Source: Hydrococcus rivularis NIES-593 (GTDB lineage Bacteria > Cyanobacteriota > Cyanobacteriia > Cyanobacteriales > Microcystaceae). From it: DNA of 64,000 nt. Each line of letters opens with the position of its first letter. Position 1 is the first letter of the stretch. The translations under genes and the position numbers were made by a program. The stretch is taken from NCBI RefSeq assembly GCF_001904635.1, contig NZ_MRCB01000003.1, positions 123,976 to 187,975 of the forward strand, read 5' to 3'. The notes beneath the pieces are model-generated. The model saw nothing but the letters and a program-made list of their open reading frames with translations, did not search any database and had not been told where the DNA came from. This document shows positions 7,396-16,543 of this stretch, piece after piece.

Positions 7396-10300
7396 ATGGC
7401 GAACACCAACAGCGTCATCTTCATCCACCCAGACGGCACTAGCCCATCTCACTACGCGGCTGCCCGTTTCCTCCATTATGGGCCCGATGGGCGACTCAAC
7501 TGGGACAGGATGTCCAATGCCGGAGTATATCTGGGACACATGAAAGACCAGCTCACCGGCACTTCCAACGCTGGTGCAGTTACCCATGCCATGGGCGTAA
7601 AGGTACAGGCTAGTTCCTACGGCTTAGATGAAAACGGCAATCCCGTCGTTCCCGCCTCTGGCAAAACCGGACTGACCATCATGGAAGAGGCAATTAAAGC
7701 CGGAAAAGCTACGGCAGTGATAAACTCCGGTATTATCGCCGAACCGGGAACGGGAGCGTTTCTAGCACAAGCAGAAAACCGCAACGATTTTACGGGCATT
7801 ACCGCTCAAATTGTCGAATCGGGAGCCAACGTCATCCTCGGCGGAGGCGAAATCCACTACCTGCCTAAAGGCGTTGTCGGACGCTTCGGAGAAGAAGGGG
7901 TTAGAAAAGACGGACGCAACCTGATAGAAGAAGCAATAGCAAAAGGCTATACAGTCGTCTACACCCTCGAAGAATTGCAAAATCTGCCCCCAGGAACTCA
8001 GAAAGTTTTAGGGATTTTTGCAGCAGAAGATACTTACAACGACCAGCCAGAAGAAGTCAACACCGCCGAAGGATTAGGAAATTACGGACAACCGGGCAAT
8101 GAAACTCCCCCCACAGTAGCGCAGATGCTAGAAGCTGCCCTCTCCATCGTCTCCCAGAACCCCAATGGATTTATGGTGGTGATGGAAGAGGAAGGCACGG
8201 ACAATTTTAGCAACAATAATAACGCAGCCGGGTTAGTTGAAGCAGCCAAACGAGCCGACGACGCGATCGGGGTAGCGCAGAACTATATCGATAACGTTAA
8301 CCCCAATACGCTGCTAATTACGGCTGCCGATAGCGATGCTGGCGGTTTAGAAGTGCGCGATCCCCTAGCAGCCGATGAAACCGTGGGAACCGAGGAAGTC
8401 AATCCGACAACCGAACCGGGAACCGAAGTTCCCCTCGATGGCACCAACGGAGCTAATACCGAGCCTTTTGTCTCTCAACCCGACGCTAATGGCAATACCT
8501 ATCCCTTCGGGGTTGGCTGGGCAACTCAGTCCGACGTTCCCGGCAGTATCGTTTCTAAAGCCTTCGGCATGAATGCAGATAAACTGCCCAGCACCCTGGA
8601 CAACACCGAGATTTATCGCCTCATGTACCAAACCTTGTTTGGTGTTAAACCAGAGGAGGTGCCGCGTCCAGAGTTAGAGGGATTTGCTTCGCTTCCTGCC
8701 GATAGTTTTGCACAAGGTCCTCCGGCGGGTGCAGACAATGGCGAGGGACAGCCAATTGCAGCTAACGATCGCACCGGCCCTTTTGAAGGGCAGCCAATTC
8801 AAGGCTTTAGCGGCGTTCAGTTTGCCGATGGAGAAAACTTCTGGTTCCTCTCCGACAATGGTTTTGGCGCAAAAAACAACAGTGCCGATTATCTGTTGCG
8901 GATTTATAAAGCAGACCCCAATTTTGTCGGTTCGGAAGCTGGAGACGGCAGCGTTAATGTAGAAGAGTTCGTCCAATTATCCGATCCCAATCGGCTAATT
9001 CCTTGGGAAATTACTAACGCAAATACTGAAGACCGATTGCTGACGGGGGCGGATTTCGATGTAGAATCGCTCGTCGTTGCCGAAGATGGCAGCTTCTGGA
9101 TAGGAGATGAATTCGGTCCATACCTGCTACACTTTGATGCTAACGGAGTCTTACAAGAAGCGCCTATTTCTACTCCCAATCTCCCCAATCTGAAAACCCT
9201 CAACGGACAAGAACCGCTAGTCATCGGACACCGAGGTGCTAGCGGCGAACTACCAGAACACACTTTAGCTGCCTACGAGCGAGCGATTTTACAAGGGGCT
9301 GACTTCATCGAACCCGATTTAGTCAGCACGAAAGATGGGGTATTAATCGCCCGTCACGAACCCATGCTTGCAGTTGTCGATCCGGCAACAGGCGAAGTCA
9401 TCCCAGCCAACACGACTACCGACGTTGCTACTCGTCCAGAATTTGCAGACCGCCGAACGACTAAAACCGTTGATGGCGTAAGCTATACGGGCTGGTTTGC
9501 CGAAGACTTTACGCTAGAAGAAATTAAAACGCTGCGAGCCGTTCAGCCTCGCGATTACCGCGACCAGTCTTTTAACGGGCTATATGAAGTTCCTACGCTT
9601 GAGGAGATTATCGACCTCGTACAAGATATCGAAGCGCGGACGGGGCAAAAAATTGGTATTTATCCCGAAACCAAGCATCCCACCTACTTCGCCCAGCAGG
9701 GACTGTCCCTTGAAGAGCCTCTGGTAGAAACTTTACTAGATAAAGGTTTTACCGATCCCAATCGACTGTTTATTCAGTCCTTTGAAGTGCAGAACCTGCT
9801 GAAGTTGGACAAGCAACTTTTGCCTGGAACGCCGCTAGAAAATACGCCCCTGGTGCAGTTGTACGACGAATTCCAACTACAGCCCTACGATATCGTCGCC
9901 AATTTCAGCGATCCCAACTTCGATCCCGTATCGATCTATGGAACGGATTTAATTACGGCTGAGACGACTTACGGCGATTTAATTAATCAAGGCAGCAACC
10001 CAGACGTTAACCTCCTGAAGGATTTTGTGGCTACCTACGCCGATGGGATCGGACCTTGGAAGCGCACTTTCGTTCTTACCGAAAAGCTGGATACGCCAGT
10101 CGATGGCAATGGGGACGGCGTACCCGAAATTACAGAACAACTCACCGGAGAAGTGCTTCCGGTGGTTAGGGATGCCCACGAAGCCGGATTGCAAGTGCAT
10201 CCCTACACCTTCCGCGATGAAGAACGATTCTTGGTGTTGAAAGAAGATGGAACGCCTCAAACCGCAGAAGAAGAGTACGAACAGTACATCCAGTTGGGAG

Positions 10301-13300
10301 TGGATGGGTTCTTTACTGACTTTCCCAAGACGGGAGATTTGGTACGCGATCGCGTTATTGGCGAATTCGTGCGATCGCCCGATAACCCTTTTTTGACCGA
10401 CGACCCAGAAGAAGCTAATTTAGCCAGTTCTCGCGGCTTTGAGGGCATGGCATACAGCTCCGATCGCGCCACCCTGTATCCTTTACTAGAAGGATCGGTA
10501 GAGGGCGATTCCGATAATGCCCTGCGCATTTACAAGTATGACGTTGCTACGTCTTCCTATTCCGAGGATTTAGTTGGATATTACCGCCTAGACGATCCCA
10601 GCCACGCGATCGGCGATTTTACGCCCATCAACGACAACGAATTCCTAGTTATCGAACGGGATGGCAATGAAGGCGAAAAAGCCCAGTTCAAGAAAATCTT
10701 CCAAGTTGACTTCTCTAAAGTAGACGATAATGGCTTTGTCTTCAAAAAAGAATTGGTGGATCTGCTGAACGTGCAAGATCCTAACGACATCAACGGCGAT
10801 GGCAGCACGACCTTTACCTTTCCCTTCGTCACCATCGAAGACTTGTTAGTCATCGATGAAAATACTCTTCTCGTTGCCAACGACAACAACTATCCCTTCT
10901 CTATCGGTCGTCCGCCAGAAATCGACAACACCGAAATTATTCAGATTAAATTACCCGAACCTCTCAATCTCGATCCCCGTCTTGGTGGGGCTAGCGGCGA
11001 TCGCAATCCCTCCCCATCAGCGATCGCAACCGCTCAAATCACTCCGGCATCAGATCCTAGCGCTCAAAATAATAGCAAGGGAACGGTAGAAATTTCTGCG
11101 ATTCAAGGCGAAAGTCAGACCTCCTCATTAGTCGGTCAAACTGTCAAAACGACTGGGATTGTCACGGCAGTAGACGAGCGAGGTTTCTACTTGCAAGATG
11201 CCGAGGGAGATGGCAACGATGCGACTTCAGAGGGGATTTTTGTCTTCACCGATTCAGCCCCCACCGTCGCAGTTGGCGATGAATTAGAGATTGAGGGCAC
11301 AGTACAAGAATTTGTTCCCGGCGGCAAAGATACGGGAAATCTTTCGCTCACTCAGATTGTCAGCCCCACGATTGCGACAAAATCGACGGGTAACGACCTG
11401 CCAGCGGCAGTGGTTTTGGGCAAAGGAGGACGCACGCCGCCAACAGAAATCGTTGAAAACGACAATTTTGAAGTTTTCGATCCCCAGGAAGACGCGATCG
11501 ACTTCTACGAAAGTCTAGAAGGAATGCGGGTAACGATTCAAAATCCCGTTGCCGTTTCTCCTACCAACGAATTTGGCGAAATTTGGACGGTTACGGACGA
11601 AGGAGTGCTAGCAACGCCCGGTTTGAATTCTCGCGGCGGCATTCCCTTGCAAGCTGACGATACCAATCCCGAACGCATTCAAGTACAACTAGACGCACAG
11701 GTATTGCCCGACTTTGAGGCAAGGGTCAAAGTTGCGGACAAATTGAGCGACGTGACGGGAGTGGTTAACTATAACTTTGGGAATTACGAAGTTGTCGCTA
11801 CCGAAGCTTTTGAAGTCACCGATGGCGGACTCGGACAAGAAGAAACTACCTTAGTCAGCACAGAAAGCCAGCTTACCGTTGCCAGCTACAACGTTCTGAA
11901 TCTCGATCCGTCCGACACCGAGCAAATCGCTCAAATCGCCGCTCAAATCGTCAATAATCTCAAGTCGCCCGATATCCTTGCCCTGCAAGAAATTCAGGAC
12001 AATAGCGGCGCCACGGACGACGGCACGACGGCAGGCGATCGCACCTTACAAGCCCTCGCAGATGCGATTGCTGCCGCTGGCGGTCCTACTTATCAATTTG
12101 CTGAAGTCCCGCCAGCAGATGGCACTTCCGGCGGGCAACCGGGCGGCAATATTCGAGTTGCTTATTTGTATAATCCACAGCGAGTTCAACTTAACAAAAA
12201 CTCGCTCCAGTCGCTGGATGTCGAGGCGTTTAACGATTCTCGCGATCCGCTAGTGGCTGATTTTACCTTCAACGGCGAGACAGTCACCATAATTAACAAT
12301 CACTGGACATCGCGCGTCGGCAGTACGCCTATTTTTGGGGCAACTCAACCCTTTGTTCAAGCTGGGGAAGATGAGCGCAATGCTCAAGCAGAAGTCGTTA
12401 ATAACTTCGTAGACGGACTTCTAGCAAAAAATCCCGACGCTAATGTCATCGTGACGGGCGATCTCAATACGTTTGAGTTCACCGATACGCTGTCGCGGCT
12501 GGCGGGTGAAGGAGACGAGCGAGTATTGACCAACCTTATCGGCAAAGCAACCGACGATGCTACCTACTCGTACAACTTTCAAGGCAATTCCCAGTCTCTC
12601 GACCATATATTTGCCAGCGATCGCTTGTATGAAAATGCTGAGTATGACAGCGTTCATATCAATGCCGATTTTTCCACCCAAGCAAGCGACCACGAACCCA
12701 TCTTAGGGCGCTTCCGCTTGACAGAGTCAAAACCCGAACCAGCGTCAGAAGCTTTTACGCTGCAACTTCTCCATGGATCTGACTTTGAGGCTGGTGTTGA
12801 GGCACTAGACGATGCGCCGCGCTTCTCCGCCGTCGTTAACGGGCTACGGGATGATTATGAAAATACCTTGGTTTTGTCCTCTGGAGACAATTACATTCCC
12901 AGTCCTTTCCTGTTTGCCGCTAGCGATCCTTCCCTGGCTAATACCCCCGTCGGCACAGCAGGGATAGGACGAGCCGACATTGAAATTTTGAATCAAATTG
13001 GCATTCAAGCCTCAGCATTGGGCAATCATGAATTCGATCTGGGAACGAGGGAAGTCCAAGGATTGATTAGCCCTGACGATGCCTATCGCGGTACTCAATT
13101 TCCCTACCTCAGTTCCAATCTAGATTTTAGTACCGACAACAACTTGAGCGGGCTGGTAACGGCAAACGGGCAAGAAGCCAGCACGATTCCTAATACAATT
13201 GCCGAAAGTACCGTAATTACGGTTAATGGCGAAGAAATCGGGATTGTAGGGGCGACGACACCGCTTCTCCCCTCGATTTCTTCCTCTGGCGATGTAGGCG

Positions 13301-15087
13301 TGATTCCCTCCGATCCCAACGATGTTGCTGCCTTAGCTGCTGAAATTCAGAAGACAGTAGATGAGCTAACGGCAACCGGAATCGATAAGGTAGTCCTACT
13401 GAGTCACTTCCAACAACTCAGTATCGAGCAAGCGGTTGCCCCGTTGCTGAGGGATGTGGATATTATTGTTGCAGGCGGTTCCCATACCTTGCTCTCGGAT
13501 GAGAGCGATCGCCTCAGAAGCGGAGATACTAGCGGCGGCACTTATCCCATCCTAACTATCTCTGCCTCCGGCGAACCGATCGCGATCGTCAACACCGATG
13601 CCAATTACCAGTATGTCGGGCGCTTGGTTGCCGACTTCGATGCCAATGGGGTTCTCGTTCCTGAAAGCATCGACCCCAACATCAGCGGCGCTTATGCTGC
13701 CGACGAGCAGGGAGTAGCCGATGTCGGCGGAACTCCCGATCCAGAAGTGGTAGCCATTACCGACACCCTAGCTAATGTAATTAACGAGCAAGACGGCAAG
13801 ATCTTTGGCAAGACCAATGTCTTCCTCAGAGGCGATCGCACCTTCGTTCGCACCGAGGAAACCAACTTAGGGAATCTAACTGCCGATGCTAACCTGGCGG
13901 CGGCTCAAGCGGTCGATCCCAGCACGGTCATATCTATCAAAAATGGCGGCGGCATTCGCTCCAATATCGGCGCGATCGCGGCGGCGGGCGGTTCGACCGA
14001 TCCCGATGATTTTACCTTGCTGCCGACCGCAGCTAATCCCGAAGCGGGTAAAGAAGAGGGCGATATTTCCCAGTTAGATATTGCCAATTCTTTACGTTTT
14101 AACAATGGATTGACCTTACTGACTTTAACCGCCGAACAGCTGCTCCAAACTATCGAACACGGCGTGGCAGCAACGGCACCCGGCAAAACGCCCGGTCAAT
14201 TTCCTCAAGTTTCGGGCATTTCCTTTAGCTTTGACCCCGACTTGCCAGCGGGCGATCGCGTTTTGTCCTTAGCTGTTACTGACAATCGAGGCAACGTCAC
14301 CGATGTCGTCGTCCAAAACGGCGAACTGCAAGGCGATCCTAACCGTACCTTCCGAACTGTTACGCTTGACTTCCTCGCCGGTGGCGGCGATAACTATCCT
14401 TTCGCGACGTTTGCCAACACTAATCCAGTGAAGTTGGTAACAGAAGACTCTCAAAATCCCGATCCTGGCAGCCGCACGGGTGTCGCTACCTTTGCTGCCG
14501 ACGGTTCGGAACAGGATGCGCTAGCGGAATATCTCGCTGCCAATTTTAACGAACAGAATCCGTTTGATGTAGCAGATGTGGCTCCCGAAGAAGATACCCG
14601 CATTCAAAACCTGAACTTCCGCGAGGATAAGGTTTTGAGCGCTAATGTCGCGCCCGCCAGTACGGAACTCCCAGAAACTGTCTTTGGGACTTTTGGCGAT
14701 GATGTATTCGATGCAGCCGATCCTAGCGGAAACTTTGATGGCAGTAAGGATATCGTCTCGGCAGGAGAGGGAAGCGATCGCTTTTTCCTCGGTGCGGGGG
14801 AGGGCGATAATTTACTAGCAGGTGGCATTGGAGCCGACCAATTCTGGATTACCAGCAGCGATGATGGCTTGCCTTCTGTAGCGAATACAATTACTGACTT
14901 CAATAGTACCGAAGGCGATGTTATCGGTTTTGCCGACACCAGTCTCACCTACGGGGCATTGGGAGGGGATTGGAATCTGCGTCAGGCAGGCAATGACGCG
15001 GTTATTGAGGCGTTCGGTCGAGATGTTGCCATTCTACAAGGCATTCAAGCCGATAGCCTTGCCGAAACCAATTTTGTCTTTGGCTAG
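7396..15087 (+). CDS. Giant secreted multi-module phosphatase (AP-like, phytase-like, GDPD, nuclease, 5'-nucleotidase, RTX-like tail)
   Basis: Predicted exported phosphate-scavenging enzyme of 2563 residues. Modules in order: alkaline-phosphatase-like (1-425; Ser57 in TSNAGAV); first half of an esterase-like phytase propeller (428-605); glycerophosphodiester phosphodiesterase (606-989; His612 in HRGAS, Glu639, Asp641); second half of the propeller (1010-1195); OB-type region (1230-1475); endonuclease/exonuclease/phosphatase domain (1493-1770; Glu1532, GDLN, Asp1765-His1766); 5'-nucleotidase (1790-2340; Asp1796, GNHEFD at 1876); glycine/aspartate-rich RTX-like tail (2429-2563). There is no N-terminal signal peptide, which with the tail points to type I secretion. 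The ATG at 7396 is used; an in-frame TTG at 7387 lies closer to GAGGAG at 7368 and is possible. A hairpin follows the stop. Module limits are approximate. Confidence 0.9.
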   Translation: MANTNSVIFIHPDGTSPSHYAAARFLHYGPDGRLNWDRMSNAGVYLGHMKDQLTGTSNAGAVTHAMGVKVQASSYGLDENGNPVVPASGKTGLTIMEEAIKAGKATAVINSGIIAEPGTGAFLAQAENRNDFTGITAQIVESGANVILGGGEIHYLPKGVVGRFGEEGVRKDGRNLIEEAIAKGYTVVYTLEELQNLPPGTQKVLGIFAAEDTYNDQPEEVNTAEGLGNYGQPGNETPPTVAQMLEAALSIVSQNPNGFMVVMEEEGTDNFSNNNNAAGLVEAAKRADDAIGVAQNYIDNVNPNTLLITAADSDAGGLEVRDPLAADETVGTEEVNPTTEPGTEVPLDGTNGANTEPFVSQPDANGNTYPFGVGWATQSDVPGSIVSKAFGMNADKLPSTLDNTEIYRLMYQTLFGVKPEEVPRPELEGFASLPADSFAQGPPAGADNGEGQPIAANDRTGPFEGQPIQGFSGVQFADGENFWFLSDNGFGAKNNSADYLLRIYKADPNFVGSEAGDGSVNVEEFVQLSDPNRLIPWEITNANTEDRLLTGADFDVESLVVAEDGSFWIGDEFGPYLLHFDANGVLQEAPISTPNLPNLKTLNGQEPLVIGHRGASGELPEHTLAAYERAILQGADFIEPDLVSTKDGVLIARHEPMLAVVDPATGEVIPANTTTDVATRPEFADRRTTKTVDGVSYTGWFAEDFTLEEIKTLRAVQPRDYRDQSFNGLYEVPTLEEIIDLVQDIEARTGQKIGIYPETKHPTYFAQQGLSLEEPLVETLLDKGFTDPNRLFIQSFEVQNLLKLDKQLLPGTPLENTPLVQLYDEFQLQPYDIVANFSDPNFDPVSIYGTDLITAETTYGDLINQGSNPDVNLLKDFVATYADGIGPWKRTFVLTEKLDTPVDGNGDGVPEITEQLTGEVLPVVRDAHEAGLQVHPYTFRDEERFLVLKEDGTPQTAEEEYEQYIQLGVDGFFTDFPKTGDLVRDRVIGEFVRSPDNPFLTDDPEEANLASSRGFEGMAYSSDRATLYPLLEGSVEGDSDNALRIYKYDVATSSYSEDLVGYYRLDDPSHAIGDFTPINDNEFLVIERDGNEGEKAQFKKIFQVDFSKVDDNGFVFKKELVDLLNVQDPNDINGDGSTTFTFPFVTIEDLLVIDENTLLVANDNNYPFSIGRPPEIDNTEIIQIKLPEPLNLDPRLGGASGDRNPSPSAIATAQITPASDPSAQNNSKGTVEISAIQGESQTSSLVGQTVKTTGIVTAVDERGFYLQDAEGDGNDATSEGIFVFTDSAPTVAVGDELEIEGTVQEFVPGGKDTGNLSLTQIVSPTIATKSTGNDLPAAVVLGKGGRTPPTEIVENDNFEVFDPQEDAIDFYESLEGMRVTIQNPVAVSPTNEFGEIWTVTDEGVLATPGLNSRGGIPLQADDTNPERIQVQLDAQVLPDFEARVKVADKLSDVTGVVNYNFGNYEVVATEAFEVTDGGLGQEETTLVSTESQLTVASYNVLNLDPSDTEQIAQIAAQIVNNLKSPDILALQEIQDNSGATDDGTTAGDRTLQALADAIAAAGGPTYQFAEVPPADGTSGGQPGGNIRVAYLYNPQRVQLNKNSLQSLDVEAFNDSRDPLVADFTFNGETVTIINNHWTSRVGSTPIFGATQPFVQAGEDERNAQAEVVNNFVDGLLAKNPDANVIVTGDLNTFEFTDTLSRLAGEGDERVLTNLIGKATDDATYSYNFQGNSQSLDHIFASDRLYENAEYDSVHINADFSTQASDHEPILGRFRLTESKPEPASEAFTLQLLHGSDFEAGVEALDDAPRFSAVVNGLRDDYENTLVLSSGDNYIPSPFLFAASDPSLANTPVGTAGIGRADIEILNQIGIQASALGNHEFDLGTREVQGLISPDDAYRGTQFPYLSSNLDFSTDNNLSGLVTANGQEASTIPNTIAESTVITVNGEEIGIVGATTPLLPSISSSGDVGVIPSDPNDVAALAAEIQKTVDELTATGIDKVVLLSHFQQLSIEQAVAPLLRDVDIIVAGGSHTLLSDESDRLRSGDTSGGTYPILTISASGEPIAIVNTDANYQYVGRLVADFDANGVLVPESIDPNISGAYAADEQGVADVGGTPDPEVVAITDTLANVINEQDGKIFGKTNVFLRGDRTFVRTEETNLGNLTADANLAAAQAVDPSTVISIKNGGGIRSNIGAIAAAGGSTDPDDFTLLPTAANPEAGKEEGDISQLDIANSLRFNNGLTLLTLTAEQLLQTIEHGVAATAPGKTPGQFPQVSGISFSFDPDLPAGDRVLSLAVTDNRGNVTDVVVQNGELQGDPNRTFRTVTLDFLAGGGDNYPFATFANTNPVKLVTEDSQNPDPGSRTGVATFAADGSEQDALAEYLAANFNEQNPFDVADVAPEEDTRIQNLNFREDKVLSANVAPASTELPETVFGTFGDDVFDAADPSGNFDGSKDIVSAGEGSDRFFLGAGEGDNLLAGGIGADQFWITSSDDGLPSVANTITDFNSTEGDVIGFADTSLTYGALGGDWNLRQAGNDAVIEAFGRDVAILQGIQADSLAETNFVFG

Positions 15088-15094
15088 AAAAAAC

Positions 15095-15136
15095 AAGAGA
15101 AGTCGGAAGGATTTTTTCCGAATTCCGACTTCTCTT
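15095..15136 (+). terminator. Strong hairpin after the giant phosphatase gene
   Basis: A perfect 14-bp stem AAGAGAAGTCGGAA (15095-15108) / TTCCGACTTCTCTT (15123-15136) begins 8 nt after the stop codon. The loop contains GGATTTTTTCC, which can extend the stem. It is not followed by a long T-run, so an mRNA-stabilising role is also possible. Confidence 0.65.
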
Positions 15137-15304
15137 TATCAATTGAAGGCGATCGCGCAGCTTCTGGAATCATGATTGGTATTGCCCTCAAAAGCAATTG
15201 CTTTGACTTGTATGCCTGGTTGACTGACAAATCTTTGTCCCCTCATCTCTAAATCCCTTCTCCCACAAGGGGCGAAGGGACTTCACTCCAAAGTCTTAAG
15301 TTGA

Positions 15305-15350
15305 GAGCCCCTCTCCCAGAGCGGGAGAGGGGTTGGGGTGAGGGCGATTT
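15305..15350. repeat. Dispersed repeat R1, copy b (palindromic half)
   Basis: CCCCTCTCCC and GGGAGAGGGG form an inverted repeat around a short spacer, followed by TTGGGGTGAGGGCGAT. It matches 35989-36030 and the first bases of the window. It differs from the other copies in lacking the ATGAATGAAAAATG tail. It lies in the 290-nt gap between the giant phosphatase gene and the convergent Dps gene, which otherwise holds nothing recognisable. Confidence 0.65.
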
Positions 15351-15378
15351 GAGTTTTGTTACTCAACCAGCTTGTATG

Positions 15379-15918
15379 CTATATACTAATTGATTCCTTA
15401 AGTTCAGATCCAGGGCGATCGCCGCTTGGCTTAAGATCTTCCCCTTCAATAAAAGAACGTAGCATCCAAGCCATTTCTTCATGTTCTTCCATCAAGCCAG
15501 TCAAAAAGTCGGCCGTTCCTTCATCGTGAAATTCATCGCTGCAACGATCGACATGCTCGCGCAAGTTGCGGATAATTTGCTCGTGGTCGTTAACCAAGCT
15601 CATCACCATATCGTTCGCAGTGGGCAGCGTGCCGGGTTGCTCTTGAATGGTGCTATGTTGGAGAAATCCTTGAGCAGTACCAATTGGGTAGCCACCCAAC
15701 GCGCGAATTCTTTCGGCAGTCCGATCGATGTTAGCAGTCAAAGTCTCGTATTGTTCTTCCCACAACTCGTGTAAAGAGCGAAACTGAGGTCCAATCACAT
15801 CCCAGTGATATTTCTTGGTCTTAATTAGCAGCAAATAAAAGTCTGCTAAATCGATATTGAGAAGTCCAATTACGCCTTGTCTTTGTTCTTCTGTAAGACC
15901 AATATTTAATTTAGGCAT
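15379..15918 (-). CDS. Dps family ferritin-like protein
   Basis: A 179-residue member of the Dps/miniferritin family, which oxidises and stores iron in 12-subunit shells and protects DNA from peroxide. The ferroxidase signature is visible as KYHWDVIGPQFRSLHELWEEQYE, giving the conserved His and the Asp/Glu ligands on helices A and B. The long C-terminal acidic tail is disordered. The ATG at 15918 (MPKLNIGL) is preferred to a TTG six codons upstream, since family members start near this point. A second, more divergent Dps is at 48969. The gene stands alone. Confidence 0.9.
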   Translation of the reverse strand: MPKLNIGLTEEQRQGVIGLLNIDLADFYLLLIKTKKYHWDVIGPQFRSLHELWEEQYETLTANIDRTAERIRALGGYPIGTAQGFLQHSTIQEQPGTLPTANDMVMSLVNDHEQIIRNLREHVDRCSDEFHDEGTADFLTGLMEEHEEMAWMLRSFIEGEDLKPSGDRPGSELKESISI

Positions 15919-16528
15919 CACTAAATACTGTACCAATGCAACTTCTCTTTTATTAGAGCAGGTCGATCTCGATCGAACATCTGTTAAATGTAAGAGTTCC
16001 CCAGTTTATTTTCTGCGTTTATCTACCTTTGGGAATAGGTGATACCATTTTTCATTCAATAGATCTCCTGCAAAAGTGTTACGCGATCGCTACATTTGAG
16101 TCAACAAAAAGCTCATAATTATAAATTCCAGCAATCAAATTATTCTGTAATACTTTTTCAGCTTCTAGGACTTTTACCATCTCTTTAAAAGTTTCTGGAT
16201 ACACCCCACACAGCTATTTAAACTCTGTCGGCTTTAAATTTTTTATCTGAGAATACGTCATGATTATGTCCGATCGCGCTACTCTATTTTACATAGCCAT
16301 CTTAGATTTTTGCAGGAGGTCTAATGATTCTAGAGCAAACGCCTGACGACACAATCAGGGACAAGACGGGTTGGGTTGGATTTGACGATGGCGGAAACCC
16401 CAAATCGGATGGTTGGTTGGGTACTTAGAGAAAGAAAAAATGTTTACTTTTTTGCCACAAATATAGAGATTCGTCAAGAAAAAGATGCCTTTGCCCGAAT
16501 GGCATTGACGCGCCGTTGCTTCAACGAT
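15919..16528. other. Intergenic region built from decayed mobile and gene fragments
   Basis: Between the Dps and MtnX-like genes lie a reversed fragment of repeat R1 (16041-16057), a 262-bp internally deleted insertion sequence (16061-16322) and the 3' fragment of a class D beta-lactamase-type gene (from 16324). Apart from these, the stretch holds only the Dps upstream region. Confidence 0.7.
16061..16322 (-). mobile_element. Internally deleted IS5-type insertion sequence (MITE-like) with target duplication
   Basis: Terminal inverted repeats AGATCTCCTGCAAAA on the left and TTTTGCAGGAGGTCT on the right differ at one position in the first 15 bases. Both ends are flanked by AAT (16058-16060 and 16323-16325), a plausible 3-bp target duplication. 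On the minus strand, 16261 to 16079 encodes MTYSQIKNLKPTEFK, one TAG stop, then LCGVYPETFKEMVKVLEAEK and finally NNLIAGIYNYEL. The first blocks resemble the N-terminus and the last resembles the C-terminus of IS5-superfamily transposases, so the catalytic middle is deleted. It could move only if a full-length relative supplies transposase. Confidence 0.75.
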
Positions 16529-16543
16529 CTAGGACTGCTGTAG
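16324..16543 (+). pseudogene. 3' remnant of a class D beta-lactamase/penicillin-binding family gene
   Basis: Frame 1 from 16324 reads MILEQTPDDTIRDKTGWVGF, containing the K-T-G-W motif (class D box 7). After GWLGT the frame must shift by one base near 16423-16440. It then continues as NVYFFATNIEIR and ALTRRCFNDLGLL up to the stop at 16541-16543. Both parts match the C-terminal end of OXA-type class D enzymes. The catalytic S-x-x-K region is missing and the fragment starts at the edge of the deleted insertion sequence. It overlaps the 3' end of the opposite-strand MtnX-like gene by 15 nt. Confidence 0.7.

Noticed and set aside
9979-10260. Several 60-120 codon frames on both strands inside the giant phosphatase gene
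   Set aside because: They overlap a continuous, domain-rich frame, lack ribosome binding sites and show no recognisable protein motif. They reflect the high GC and codon bias of the host frame.
15937-16057. Possible 5' portion of the class D beta-lactamase on the other side of the deleted IS
   Set aside because: After joining the flanks across the element, the translated upstream sequence shows no class D motif, and part of it is repeat R1. The 5' portion appears to have been lost separately.
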